The position numbers were made by a program, and so were the translations under genes. A DNA stretch of 31,042 nucleotides. It comes from Asterionellopsis glacialis (lineage: Eukaryota; Bacillariophyta; Plagiogrammaphyceae; Rhaphoneidales; Asterionellopsidaceae). The stretch is from positions 5,212 through 36,253 of the forward strand of contig WKLE02001627.1 of NCBI GenBank assembly GCA_014885115.2, given 5' to 3'. Position 1 is the stretch's first letter; every line of letters starts with the position of its first letter. A model generated the notes under the pieces. That model made no database searches and was not told the origin of the DNA. It worked only from the letters and a program-made list of their open reading frames with translations. Shown in pieces: positions 1 through 8,811 of this stretch.

Positions 1-60
1 GTAATACCATGTACCGGTACCAGGTACCTGATTTATTGTCAGTACACGTACCGGGTAGTC
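1..60. repeat. GGTACC-rich palindromic cluster
   Basis: Two GGTACC hexamers lie at 16-21 and 23-28, followed by further GTACC/GTAC words. The same vocabulary recurs in most other intergenic regions of the window. No gene is seen here. It lies just upstream of the retrotransposon remnant. Confidence 0.6.
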
Positions 61-620
61 TACTGAAGGCCCATGGTGAACAGCGTGAGCAACCTAGCGC
101 TCACCAACAGTTCCGTTTGCAACAGCATCCGCAATCGGGTGTGAACCCATTGTGGGTGCAAAGGGAGGCGAACGGGGGAGAGAGAGACCCATCATTTCCC
201 TTCAGAACGATCTCTCTCTCCCCATCTTGGTTGGCAACACGACCTCCCCATTGTTATTTCCAAACGTCCAAATTTTAACGGTCCTTCGTAGAACCACGTT
301 GAGTTTGTACCGACGAAACAAACATGCGTATCCAAATGACAGTGAAAATGCCCGTGAGGAACCAAAGTCGTTGCCAATATCACGCAATCCAAAATCACGC
401 CAACAATGATGGAAACCACACCATTGTTGAAACCTCAGGGCAGGGAATGCCCGTCACATCATCTTGCCCACACCAAATGAGGCACTGGAAGAGGTGGCAT
501 GGCAGGAAGATCGCCAACCATGGAGTACACAGAAACAAAGAAAAAAGAGTAAACCAGTAGTCATCACAAGATAATGACACCCCTGGAAGATGGAAATGCC
601 CAAGAGGGGCATATCTTTCT
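61..620 (+). other. Region 5' of the retrotransposon endonuclease; no gene recognised
   Basis: Short overlapping frames are present, but none gives a recognisable domain. The stretch may hold the 5' UTR or a ruined first ORF of the LINE that becomes recognisable from about 621. A GAGAGAGA/CTCTCTCT complementary pair lies at about 178-226. The + strand becomes A- and C-rich from about 400, matching the composition of the retroelement, which suggests that the element begins before the first recognisable endonuclease residues. Confidence 0.4.
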
Positions 621-1545
621 ATAATCTCCCAAAACATACAAAGTGCCAAACAAATTGACATATTTGACCAAATTGTCAGCATCATGAAAAGCCACAATAT
701 CAATGTATACCTAATGCAAGAAACATGACTCAAAGAAGAAGGATACAAAAACAAATGCATTGAGATTGACAACTATCTCTTCTCTTTACATGGCAGCAAA
801 ACTCAGACATGTAGGAGAGGATGAGGTGGACTAGGAGTTGTACTATCACCAAGAATGCAAAAGATGTGGGAACAAGCAGGTGCAAATGCACCATCAATGA
901 GTGGACCCTTAGCTGGATGCCCACCATGGATGAGTGTTAGTTTAGAACTGAAAGGACACAAGAAGTCAAAGAAACAAACAAATGAACTAGTGTCAGCATA
1001 TCATGTAGACAACGGAAAAACAGATGACGAGATCAACAAATTCTATGAACACTTCAATGAGTACCTTGAAAATAAGAGAAAAGGCAACAACATCATCATC
1101 ATAGGAACAGACACAAACTGTGTGCGCCGAGTTACCCAAATGGCATGACAGATGTCACAAAGCCAATTATTTCAGTAGCACTTAGTAGTTTAATAATGGT
1201 TTAGAGTTTATTATTAATAGGAACAGACACCAACTGCCCACTAGGAGTAGCTGATGAAGATGACCTGACCAATGACTCACCAGTCATCAGACAACACACT
1301 GATTTATACAATCGTAACAATGAAACACTGCAACTGTTAAATAATGCAATGTACCAACAAAAACTCCACACAGCCAATACTTTCTACAAGAACAAGAGAT
1401 ACCACACCTGGTACTCTGAATCACTTTGAGCAAGCAGTCAACTAGACTACTTCCTAGTATCTCAACACGCAAAGAAAAATGTAACAGATGCAAAAAGAGT
1501 TGACACTGGAGTATGTTCAGATCACACAGCTATCAAACTATGATA
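621..1545 (+). pseudogene. Retrotransposon APE-like endonuclease domain (broken)
   Basis: The frame from 621 gives a segment ending in LMQET, the typical first catalytic block of APE endonucleases (QET). It is followed by a GGLGVVLSP block, a strand ending IIIIGTDTNC (GDxN-like), then LDYFLVS and SDHTAIKL, the last matching the SDH catalytic box. Breaks are TGA at 726-728 directly after QET (normally Trp), TGA at 822-824, an insertion after 1120, and further stops before the SDH box. Taking away the 116-bp repeat-plus-insert puts the first half back in the same frame as the RT region, so one ancestral ORF is likely. In life the domain would nick target DNA for target-primed reverse transcription. 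Confidence 0.8.
1121..1216. mobile_element. Small insertion flanked by 20-bp target-site duplications
   Basis: The 20-mer at 1101-1120 recurs at 1217-1236 with a single A/C mismatch. The ~96 bp between them has no counterpart in the endonuclease reading. The interruption lies exactly in the conserved IIGTDTNC strand, which is read once before and once after the insert. The insert ends in a TTATTATTA tail, and long direct duplications with a simple tail are typical of SINE- or LINE-mediated insertion. It contains a TGACA/TGTCA inverted pair around 1145-1156. I cannot identify the source element. Confidence 0.7.
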
Positions 1546-1573
1546 CTGTATACACAACAAAAGTACTAGCACC

Positions 1574-3642
1574 ATGCCAAGAAGAAGAACAGTAAAGAAA
1601 CAACCCATTAACTGGAGATTTTTACACCATGATGATAGCAAGAAAGAAGCGTATACCAAAGAAATATCAAGATTAATAATCCAAGCATGTAAAAACAGAA
1701 ATGGAATTGACCTTGAAACCTTCAACAAAATCATGATGGAAGCAGCTGAAACAACCCTAACAGGCAAATGGAAGATGACTCACCACTGATACCAAATGCA
1801 CCACCGCAGACATGACATCCTCCACATGATTAGAAACAAAGCATACAAAGTAGCATCAGACAACCCAACCAATGACTACAAATGTGATGAACTCCAAAAA
1901 TGCAGGGTACATCTACAAAGTGAAATCAAACAGCCAAGGTAAACTTTGAACATAAACCAAGAGAAGCATGGGAAAGCATATGAACACTTGAAAGCAGGCA
2001 GGACAGAAGGCAACCATTGTTGTCCAACACAACTAAAAATGCGACTACCCAATGGAAAACTTGCACAAACGGATAACCAAAACCTAGCAATTGTAACACC
2101 ACACTTCTAAAAAATATTCAATGGTGAAAGTCTCCCAATTGACATAGATAAAATCAAGAAAATGATACCTTGGAAAGAGACAATGAATACACTAGATGAC
2201 CCTATTACAATTGAAGAACTACAACACCAAATTTACAAGGCATCCAACAAAAAATTCCCTGGAGAATCAGGAGTAACTGCAGAAGCAATAAAGCACCTAT
2301 CAGAGGACGCAAAATTAGACTTCCTTTGCATTATCCAGGACTTCTTTGTCAGAAACTCAGACCCTGAAGAATGACATTCAGCCACACTAAAATGTCTGTA
2401 CAAAAACAAAGGAGACATCCATGATCCCACGAACTGGAGAGGCATTTGCCTCAAAGACATGACTGTACAAATAGTGAGTGGAATACTCAACGCACACCTC
2501 ATGAGCATAATCCAGGAGCATGGAACTGAAATCTGATACGGGTCGCAACCAGGCAGGGGAACACTCAACGGAATATTTGTTGCAAGAGCAGCATTACAAA
2601 CACAACAATAGCACAATCAAGGAACATGGGGACTATTCATTGACCTAATAAAAGCTTTTGATACTGTGAACCACGAACTCCTTTTTGAAATACTAGATGT
2701 ATATGATGCACCACCAAAACTAGTGAAAGCAGTTAAAACATTGTGTATACCAATGTATTTGTGAATCTAACAGTAGGGAAAGAGCAATCATCTATACCAT
2801 ATACCATTGGTGTTCAATAAGGAGATAATATGCCCCCCTTATTAATGCTAGCATTTGTGGACACACTAGAAGAAAAATTGGAAGACAAATGGAACCTCAG
2901 CTTCCTCAAGTACAAGTTCTTTGAAAAAAGTCACCAAGGCTGACTGCTAGGCCAGAGCACCACAGCCAAGGGGACACTATTCAAACTATTACACTTACTG
3001 TATGTCAATGATGGTCTTTTTCTCTTTGAAACCAAAGAAGACATGACAAAAGCAGCAAACCTACTCTTTTAGCACTTCAAGACATTTGGACTCAAGATGC
3101 AAATCGGGAAAGACAACAAGAAATCCATGACAGAAGCCATGTACTTCCCCTCAAGCCTACTTGAAGATGAATACAACAAAGTGGACTACTCAGAGAAGAT
3201 ACAAGTAGCAGATGATTACATAAACATGACCAACAAGTTCAAATATTTAGGATCATGGTTAACAGAAGACTTAAAAGATGACTACAAAATAAGTGTCAGG
3301 ATCAAGAAAGCCAAACAACAACTTGGCTCATTGAACAAATTCTTTAAAAGCAACTTTGTAACACAAGATACTAAAATCAGGATATACCTAGCAATACCAC
3401 TCAACACAGTACTGTGGGACTGCAAATCATGGGCACTAAATTCCAAATTAAGAAGAAGGTTAGAAGCATTCCACCACACAGCCCTATGTCAATTGTTAGG
3501 ATACAACATGCACCATGTACAAAAATATCATATCAAGAACTACGATGTGAGACTATGGCTGAGTCTGCCTACCATCACCAACATAATCTACAGGAGGCAA
3601 CTGCAATGGATAAGCAAGATTGTAAGGATGGACAACAAATGA
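1574..3642 (+). pseudogene. Retrotransposon reverse transcriptase (broken)
   Basis: From 2162 the frame shows the LINE RT blocks in order: a PGESGVTAEAIK block, NWRGICLKDM, GSQPGRGTLNGIF, then FIDLIKAFDTVNHELLF (motif A, catalytic Asp at 2642-2644). After a frameshift near 2750 come GVQ-stop-GDNMPPLLML (motif B, stop at 2818-2820) and YVNDGLFLFE at about 3001 (motif C). Motif C should be YxDD. Here the first Asp codon reads AAT (Asn), so the enzyme would be inactive even without the stops. KYLGSWLTED, a C-terminal helical block and RRQLQWISKIVRM near 3590-3630 match the thumb and downstream region of such RTs. The 1574-1789 part is a poorly conserved linker between endonuclease and RT. Confidence 0.88.
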
Positions 3643-4029
3643 GTACCAAGGAAACTCAAAAAGGTGGACACCCCCAAATCACTTACAGAAATACCTTTGC
3701 ACAGGCACTCAATGCAGCCTTCCCAGGATCTGTAGACCCAAAAGTAGCCACCAACAAAACGTGGGTACCAAGAGTCCAAGATGAAGAATGGGATGACTAC
3801 CTTGAGATGTGGTGGGATAGAAAAACGCTGCAGGTGTGGAGCAGCAACATACTGTTGCTCCCTCCTCTGACACCTCCAAGGCAAAGCACCTAAGCCTGCA
3901 ACACCCAAACAGAGCAAGCCACCCTCCCCAATCCTTTAAAAATGACAGTTGTGATTTTTCAAAATATACAAGAACTTCCACAATTCTTCCCACCAAAAAA
4001 CAACCATGGTCCATGAGGACACATGCCAA
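3643..4029 (+). pseudogene. Retrotransposon C-terminal segment after a frameshift
   Basis: Beyond the TGA at 3640-3642 the likely continuation is in another frame, where a GGHPQITYRNTFAQAL block and a DEEWDDYLEMWWDR block resemble the region after the RT in LINE proteins of this kind. That frame stops at 3891-3893. The following ~140 bases give only short open pieces in several frames. Function of the segment is unknown. Confidence 0.55.
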
Positions 4030-4749
4030 GTATGACTATGCCTGATATGCACTCCCAATGAACAAGCCAAAGCAGTTATCTGAAGAGCAGAACAAGAATG
4101 GAAAAAGAAACTATACTACAAAGATGCCCTTGAAGATGCAAAAGCAAGAAATTGGAAACATATCAACAAAAACAAGATATCCTGCACCTTGTGTGAGACA
4201 AGAATCATAATCAAACCAAATGAGGGATAGTATGAAAGACAATACAATGGAGAATTGATCGTCCTATGCGAGGAATGTATGACAGGAGGAGAATAGATAC
4301 AGTACAACAAGAAAGGATGGAAAATACAAAAGATCAAAAACATGGAAACCACCACATCGATTGAACAAAACGTATTGAACAAAACCAAACACAACTACAT
4401 ACCCAAGGCAATTCTGACCGACAATGACAGGAAAGAAGTACCTGCACAGATCATCAAAATAATGAAAGAGGAAAACTACTCTGAATTTGGAATCAACATT
4501 GTGAAGTCAGATTATGAACGAAACGGAGTTATATTTGATAAGAATGGAAACGTAGAAAACAGGAGTAACAAAGGCAGATACAACAGACCAGTGACAATGA
4601 AAAACAAAGAAGGAAAGAAGATTAAAACTACTGAAGTAGCAAAAGATGTGTCACTGGAGAAAATTGCAATACAATTGGTCACTTTAAAAATACCAGGAAC
4701 ATATGCACGCATCCTTAAAAAGGCGCGCATCACAAAAACGAGAACATAG
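4030..4749 (+). pseudogene. Retrotransposon Cys-pair tail and 3' open frame
   Basis: One frame shows spaced CxxC pairs (CLIC, CTLC, CEEC) between about 4030 and 4290, interrupted by stops. They suggest a zinc-binding module at the C-terminus of the retroelement protein. The same frame is then open from 4342 to 4749 (135 codons) and encodes a Lys/Asn-rich hydrophilic stretch without a recognised domain. Its A-rich composition matches the RT region, so I read it as part of the element, not as a host gene. Confidence 0.5.
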
Positions 4750-4794
4750 AATATAGCATAGGCTTATAACCCAATAAGGTTTAGAACAGAGTTA

Positions 4795-5606
4795 GACCCT
4801 TTCTTATTGTTGTTTTTTTATTGTTTTTTTAATTGTTTTTTTGGGTGCATATGTGCGGAAAAACATGGCCAGAATTGTTGATGATAAGAATGAAGTGTTT
4901 TCTTCAATGTTTTTTTTGGGGGGGTCTCTTATAGAGTTAGGGTTAGGTAAAAAACAAAAATTGAATTTTCTCCCAATTTTTACTTTGACTTTTTGGCACA
5001 CCCAAAAACATTTCTGCAGTGTTTGGAGGGAGGTCTGCCTTGTGTCATCCACACATTGTTTCTTGTCATTGTTTACTGACAAAAGACAAATACCGACCAA
5101 CGACAAATTACATCAAATAACATCCTACTCCTCTCTATCCAGCACCACCAATTCTTCCTGTCTTCTCCATTTGTTTGATTGTTGTGTATTTTTTTAATAG
5201 CATTATTGATTGTTGATTGTTGATTGCCATGTCGTCTGATGCTGTTCCTCCTCCTCTTGATCCTCTTGATGATCCAAAAGGTTGATTGGCGACATGGTGA
5301 TGTTGTCTTTGTCGTTTTTTATGTTGTTTTGGGTGTTGTCCTACAGTATTGTGTGGAGCCAGTCAGACCAATGCTGGAATTAGGGGAGCAAAAGAGAACA
5401 AGTGAGAATGAGTGACAGACCAAAAAAACAATGATTTGAAAAAAAAAAACAATGATTATGGAATTGCCAAATCCCAGTTCTATAATCATTCTTTTTTTTA
5501 AATCATTGTTTTTTTTAAATCCGGGTTTTTTTCGTGCATAAACTCGCGCTTGACAGAAAAAACATTGAAAAAAAACAATAAAAAAAAACAACGATGAGAA
5601 CGGGTC
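4795..5606. mobile_element. 812-bp TIR DNA transposon, PIF/Harbinger-like, non-autonomous
   Basis: The ends are inverted copies. The left end starts GACCCTTTCTTATTGTTG, and the right end read on the - strand starts GACCCGTTCTCATCGTTG. They differ at three positions, and both continue into T-runs broken by ATTG. The resemblance carries on weakly into a GTGC-GGAAAAA-like block about 60 bp in. Directly outside each end is TTA (4792-4794 and 5607-5609), a 3-bp target duplication; TWA duplications are characteristic of PIF/Harbinger transposons. No transposase frame is present. An ATG at 5229 opens only 18 codons (a Pro/Asp-rich peptide) after a TTGATTG triplication. The element landed just past the LINE remnant. 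Family assignment is an inference from the TSD and termini. Confidence 0.75.
5422..5516. repeat. Internal foldback (imperfect ~37-bp inverted repeat)
   Basis: The left arm at about 5422-5459 (A-run, CAATGATTT, A-run, CAATGATTAT) pairs with the right arm at about 5481-5516 (ATAATCATT, T-run, AAATCATTG, T-run) around a ~21-base loop. The foldback lies inside the TIR element near its right end and could form a hairpin in RNA or single-stranded DNA. Confidence 0.7.
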
Positions 5607-5609
5607 TTA

Positions 5610-6178
5610 GTATCTGGCGGGACAGCACCAAGTCACAGAAAGATGTAGGACAACTGGTAAGTCTAGACTACCTGGTACTCCAAGCTTGGCTCGAAAAACT
5701 AATTTCTTAAAATCAAATCGGATCGTGCACTGTATCTTCTCTGCCAGTCTTGCTCTCTGTCGTCTTGTATATTGTTCCTTTTGTCAAGGCATGTCTAGAC
5801 ACCGACATTATCCCAATCTTCAAATAATAATACCAAGATTCGATATTATGAAGCATACTCATCACCTATGCATTAAGATGGAAGAAAATCAGATTAAAAA
5901 TAAACAGCTATTTGTGGAAATAGATAGCACAGGATCGGACAAATGATGAATATCAGTCACAAACTTCCTCCACCCCACACACTCTCCTTAGGTAATAATA
6001 GATTTTTTTTTAAATTACTTTTTTAAACAGTCGTTACGAATTAGTTTACTCTCACTTGTTTTTCTTTGCTAAAATCTCTCTTTTTCTTTCCTTTCCTCTA
6101 CTTTTCTCTCTCCTTTTCTGTTTAATAATGGAATAGTAACGAGACATAAAAAGTCATCACTTTTTTGGAGTTATGATG
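5610..6178. other. Intergenic, no gene seen
   Basis: There is no convincing coding region. It holds one ACCTGGTAC word near 5670. At about 6055-6122 there is a long pyrimidine-rich run on the + strand (purine-rich on the - strand) directly 3' of the stop of the minus-strand gene, where it may be part of that gene's 3' end. Confidence 0.5.
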
Positions 6179-6754
6179 TTATGCTGCCATAGATCCCAAA
6201 GTCTTTGAGGGTGATTTCCTCTTTGTAACTTTCTTTATAGACAACAACATTGTCCAGCAATACTGGACTTTATCATTGTTTCCTTGTTCATCATAGATCT
6301 GTAAAAGATTCTGGAAGACAGCAGAAACGAATGGAGTGTCTCTTAGAAGATTGGCAGCATTATAGTAACATTTTGCTGTTTTCTTTTGTAGACAACTTCC
6401 ACCTTCTTCAAGTTGAAGACATCTTAAATGGCTTGTCAACGAAAGATTGTAGGAAATAGCTCCAACCAAAACCTTTGAAAATGAAGATGCTAGGGTAGTG
6501 ATAAGTATAGCCCGATTATGAATCGAAGACAACCGCTCTTTTTCTTCATGGGTACTTGATGTCACTATTTTTTTGGACCATCTGAAACAATGCGTATTTA
6601 GTTCACGAACGTATTCATTGTGTTCCTTTTGGAGATTATGTGCTCTTTGTAAAGATTCCAGAAATTTTGTCAAAGCATCTTTTAAGTTTCCCGATTGAAG
6701 TGAAGTAACTCCTTCATTGTTTATCTGAGCTATTGTATTTACAATGGAGCACAT
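6179..6754 (-). CDS. Small TPR-like protein of a diatom-type family
   Basis: The 191-residue single-exon frame starts at the ATG at 6754, directly before the conserved-looking opening (INNEGVTSLQSGNLKDALTKF, residues 11-31), a TPR-like helix pair. A second block around residues 98-166 (SYNLSLTSHLRCLQLEEG, then CYYNAANLL and FQNLLQIYDEQGNNDKVQYCW) has the helix-turn-helix spacing of further TPR units. From memory, small proteins starting with an N-N-x-G-V-x-x-L-x-x-G-x-x-x-x-A pattern and carrying a later Y-N-L-A-L-x-x-H-L block are numerous in diatoms; their role is unknown. The likely role is protein-protein interaction; no catalytic residue or targeting signal is seen. The C-terminus is basic (KKVTKRKSPSK). 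Flanks are transposon or intergenic DNA, so the context gives no function. Confidence 0.7.
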   Translation of the reverse strand: MCSIVNTIAQINNEGVTSLQSGNLKDALTKFLESLQRAHNLQKEHNEYVRELNTHCFRWSKKIVTSSTHEEKERLSSIHNRAILITTLASSFSKVLVGAISYNLSLTSHLRCLQLEEGGSCLQKKTAKCYYNAANLLRDTPFVSAVFQNLLQIYDEQGNNDKVQYCWTMLLSIKKVTKRKSPSKTLGSMAA

Positions 6755-8062
6755 TCTTTTCGACGAATACTTTTAATGTATTGAAGAAACAAAATGGAAA
6801 CTGTGTAAATGGAAGAAAAATCTGTATCACAACGTTTTCGAACGCAGTTTGTGCTTGTGATATTCTGTTTCTGTTCGGTAGATGAATGCAGGAACACAAA
6901 TGAAGGATCTTGTTCTTATGGTTCAACAGAATTTTGTAACTTCGGGGTACAGAAACTGTAGTAGGTACTTGCATCTTGTGTTGGGTATCTGATTACTGAT
7001 ATTTCGCCTTATGTAATCGGAGGGGCATATTATCCAAACTGTACGATTAAAATAAGATACGTGGTGCTAATTCGCTGTACCTTGTACAGGTACAAAACAT
7101 CCAAATAATATGGTGCATATAAGCCTACCTGGGTAGTCTTCCTGGTTTAAAACGGGTACATTACTTTGTACCCGCCCGACACAGCAGGTACCTGGTACAG
7201 TACTTCAACTTTTAGATATACCAGGTACAGTAAGTCCTACCAGGTACTATTTTTTACCATTCTTGTTCACTGGCGAATTTTCCTGAGATGCAGAACTGCC
7301 CTCCACGACCACAACTCCGCTATTTACTACCTACCACTCTGTACAGTCTCCAACGTAACTGGTACTCTTTGTACCAGGTAGTGACGCCGATAACTTTGGT
7401 TTTAGTAGTTCAGTGAAAATCGCGTTATTACTGTACCTATGTTTTGAATTCCTACGAATAATGGTAGTCTTGAAAAGTTGTTGTTGTTCGATCATGGTCT
7501 ACCAAAAATTTGGATTCTCCTTTCGTTCGTCATTCTGAATCCGATTTCTATGCGGATTTCGCAAAAAAAAACTATCATTTGACGTGCTGCCCTTCTTCTC
7601 GTAATATAGGACTCTAGTGATTTGTCGTACAGTACCTCCGTCACCTCACTTACAGAAAAGGTCGGATATCGGATATCGGAAAACCCTCTATGGTTTCGGG
7701 TAGTGTAAAACGAACACCCGATCAGTCGATCAGGGACGTACGGCTGAATAACTACCATTGAACAATGACAAAATACACAACCAAAAGAAACATACATTCA
7801 GTAAAGCAATGCTCGAGTTGTCATTATTTATTTTTAGTGTTTAACATTGTTGATTGTTTAATCAGTTACCTTGGCACCACTTACAATTGTTGATTGTTGT
7901 TGCAATTGGTGTTTAAGTACTAGTACTACAGTAGTTGTGGATTGTCAATTATTGGTTTCCTCAGCATTCTTCACCTACAGTGCAGACTCTGCTGCTTGAA
8001 CATCTTCCCCAGACAGTGCTGGTCTCCAACTTCTATCTGCTGTTGTTGATTGCAATTAACAG
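6755..8062. other. Intergenic, no gene seen outside the GTACC cluster
   Basis: Apart from the GTACC/GGTAC cluster at 7070-7385 I see no supported gene. The frame at 7492-7797 on the - strand lacks any recognisable motif. From about 7845 to 7900 the + strand carries repeated TTGTTGATTGTT words similar to those inside the TIR element at 5205-5227. Confidence 0.45.
7070..7385. repeat. GTACC/GGTAC palindrome cluster
   Basis: About 315 bp contain repeated words such as GGTACCTGGTAC (near 7190), ACCAGGTAC (near 7219 and 7239), TTGTACAGGTAC (near 7082), GGGTACATT and TTTGTACCC (7154-7174, an inverted pair), and TTTGTACCAGGTAG (near 7370). The density is well above that of the flanking DNA. There are no coding features. 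Confidence 0.65.
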
Positions 8063-8578
8063 TCACTCCTCTATGTGTTCAAGTTCAGAAAATAACTCAA
8101 GGAGGTCTCTATGTATATAGCCAGCTAGGTTCCTTATGTGTCTCTGGTGTGCCCTAGCAATATTGACTACATAATTAGTCAACATTGGTGCTATTGCCAC
8201 TACCCCACTTAATGTTTTATGAAGTGCAACAGCATTATTAGTGGTTGTCACCTTTTCTGTGTTCTGTTGTATGTGTGTGTTTTGATTGTGGATACCATGG
8301 TGTGTGTGTGAAATGTGAAAAAAAGCTAGATTGTTGAATTTAGTTAGTGGAAAAATATCACGAATTGAAGAGTGCCCTGATGGAAGATTTTGAAAAAATA
8401 TTGGATCACCTATATAGTTTTTCCTAATAAAAACACCTCCATAAGGTTCAAACCCCCAATATTCTGCCTGTTGTCCAAACTGCTTCCCATTCTGGGGTTC
8501 AAGAATATTGGATTTCAGGAAACCATAACAATCTGCCTTACTAATCCTAAATGTACCAGTTAGTGGATGGTCCTGTAC
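8063..8578 (-). CDS. Unrecognised protein, probable last exon (partial)
   Basis: The frame is open on the - strand down to a TGA at 8063-8065 but contains no ATG near its beginning; the first Met is deep inside. The upstream end has a T-rich stretch ending in TCAG at about 8579-8581, which fits a 3' splice site, so this is probably the last exon (about 170 codons) of a spliced gene. It begins with a segment reading DHPLTGTFRISKADCYGFLK, continues through an aromatic/Gly block (AEYWGFEPYGGVFIRKNYIG) and ends in an acidic helix (LLELFSELEHIEE). I do not recognise a family. Upstream exons, if any, would lie in 8600-9430, where I cannot define them. A transposon-derived origin is possible. Confidence 0.4.
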   Translation of the reverse strand, partial: VQDHPLTGTFRISKADCYGFLKSNILEPQNGKQFGQQAEYWGFEPYGGVFIRKNYIGDPIFFQNLPSGHSSIRDIFPLTKFNNLAFFHISHTHHGIHNQNTHIQQNTEKVTTTNNAVALHKTLSGVVAIAPMLTNYVVNIARAHQRHIRNLAGYIHRDLLELFSELEHIEE

Positions 8579-8683
8579 CTGATACGAGGCAGCATTTTTG
8601 TAAAAAAAAAATAGGGTAAACAAAGGGTAGGGAGTACCTTCTTGAACTCAATCTCTGTAGAACTTGCTTAGGCTATAGTATCT

Positions 8684-8811
8684 CTTATCCCCCCCCTCCC
8701 TGACAAAACTTAGACATTTCAGTCTACCTCCAAAAAAAGTACACATATGAACACAGACTTGCTTATTAAAATCTCAGCATGTTCCTGGGGGAGAGGGGGG
8801 GGGTACTAAGT
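8684..8811. repeat. C-tract/G-tract inverted pair
   Basis: A C-rich run with adjoining TTAT at 8684-8700 is mirrored by a G-rich run with adjoining TACTAA at about 8786-8808, making imperfect inverted ends about 125 bp apart. The G-run could also form quadruplex-like structure. No target duplication is clear. Confidence 0.35.

Larger units (their letters stand above)
621..4749 (+). mobile_element. Degenerate non-LTR (LINE-type) retrotransposon
   Basis: The segment reads, in order, as an APE-type endonuclease, a linker, a reverse transcriptase, a C-terminal thumb/connection-like region and a Cys-pair tail, all on the + strand and in shifting frames. This is the order found in LINE ORF2 proteins. 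No LTRs were seen. The copy is dead: more than ten in-frame stops, at least two frameshifts (near 2750 and near 3640), a 116-bp duplication/insertion in the endonuclease and a changed catalytic residue in the RT. Many stops are TGA where Trp is expected, or TAG/TAA where Gln is expected, which points to decay by transitions. The coding strand is strongly A-rich. The exact 5' and 3' ends are not visible. A later DNA transposon sits 45 bp beyond the last open frame. I cannot assign a LINE clade from sequence alone. Confidence 0.85.

Noticed and set aside
621..3642. Alternative genetic code (TGA = Trp) suggested by TGA at Trp positions in the retroelement
   Set aside because: TAG and TAA also interrupt it, frameshifts are present, and the intact host genes use TGA as a normal stop (for example Mad3).
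4933..4948. GTTAGGGTTAGG, two telomere-like units
   Set aside because: Only two units inside a transposon; no array, so not an interstitial telomere repeat.
7492..7797. 101-codon - strand frame
   Set aside because: No motif, no family resemblance, and it lies in repeat-rich intergenic DNA.
8440..8462. GGTTCAAACCC resembling a tRNA T-loop
   Set aside because: Flanking bases do not form a 5-bp stem or a cloverleaf; the sequence lies inside the minus-strand exon.
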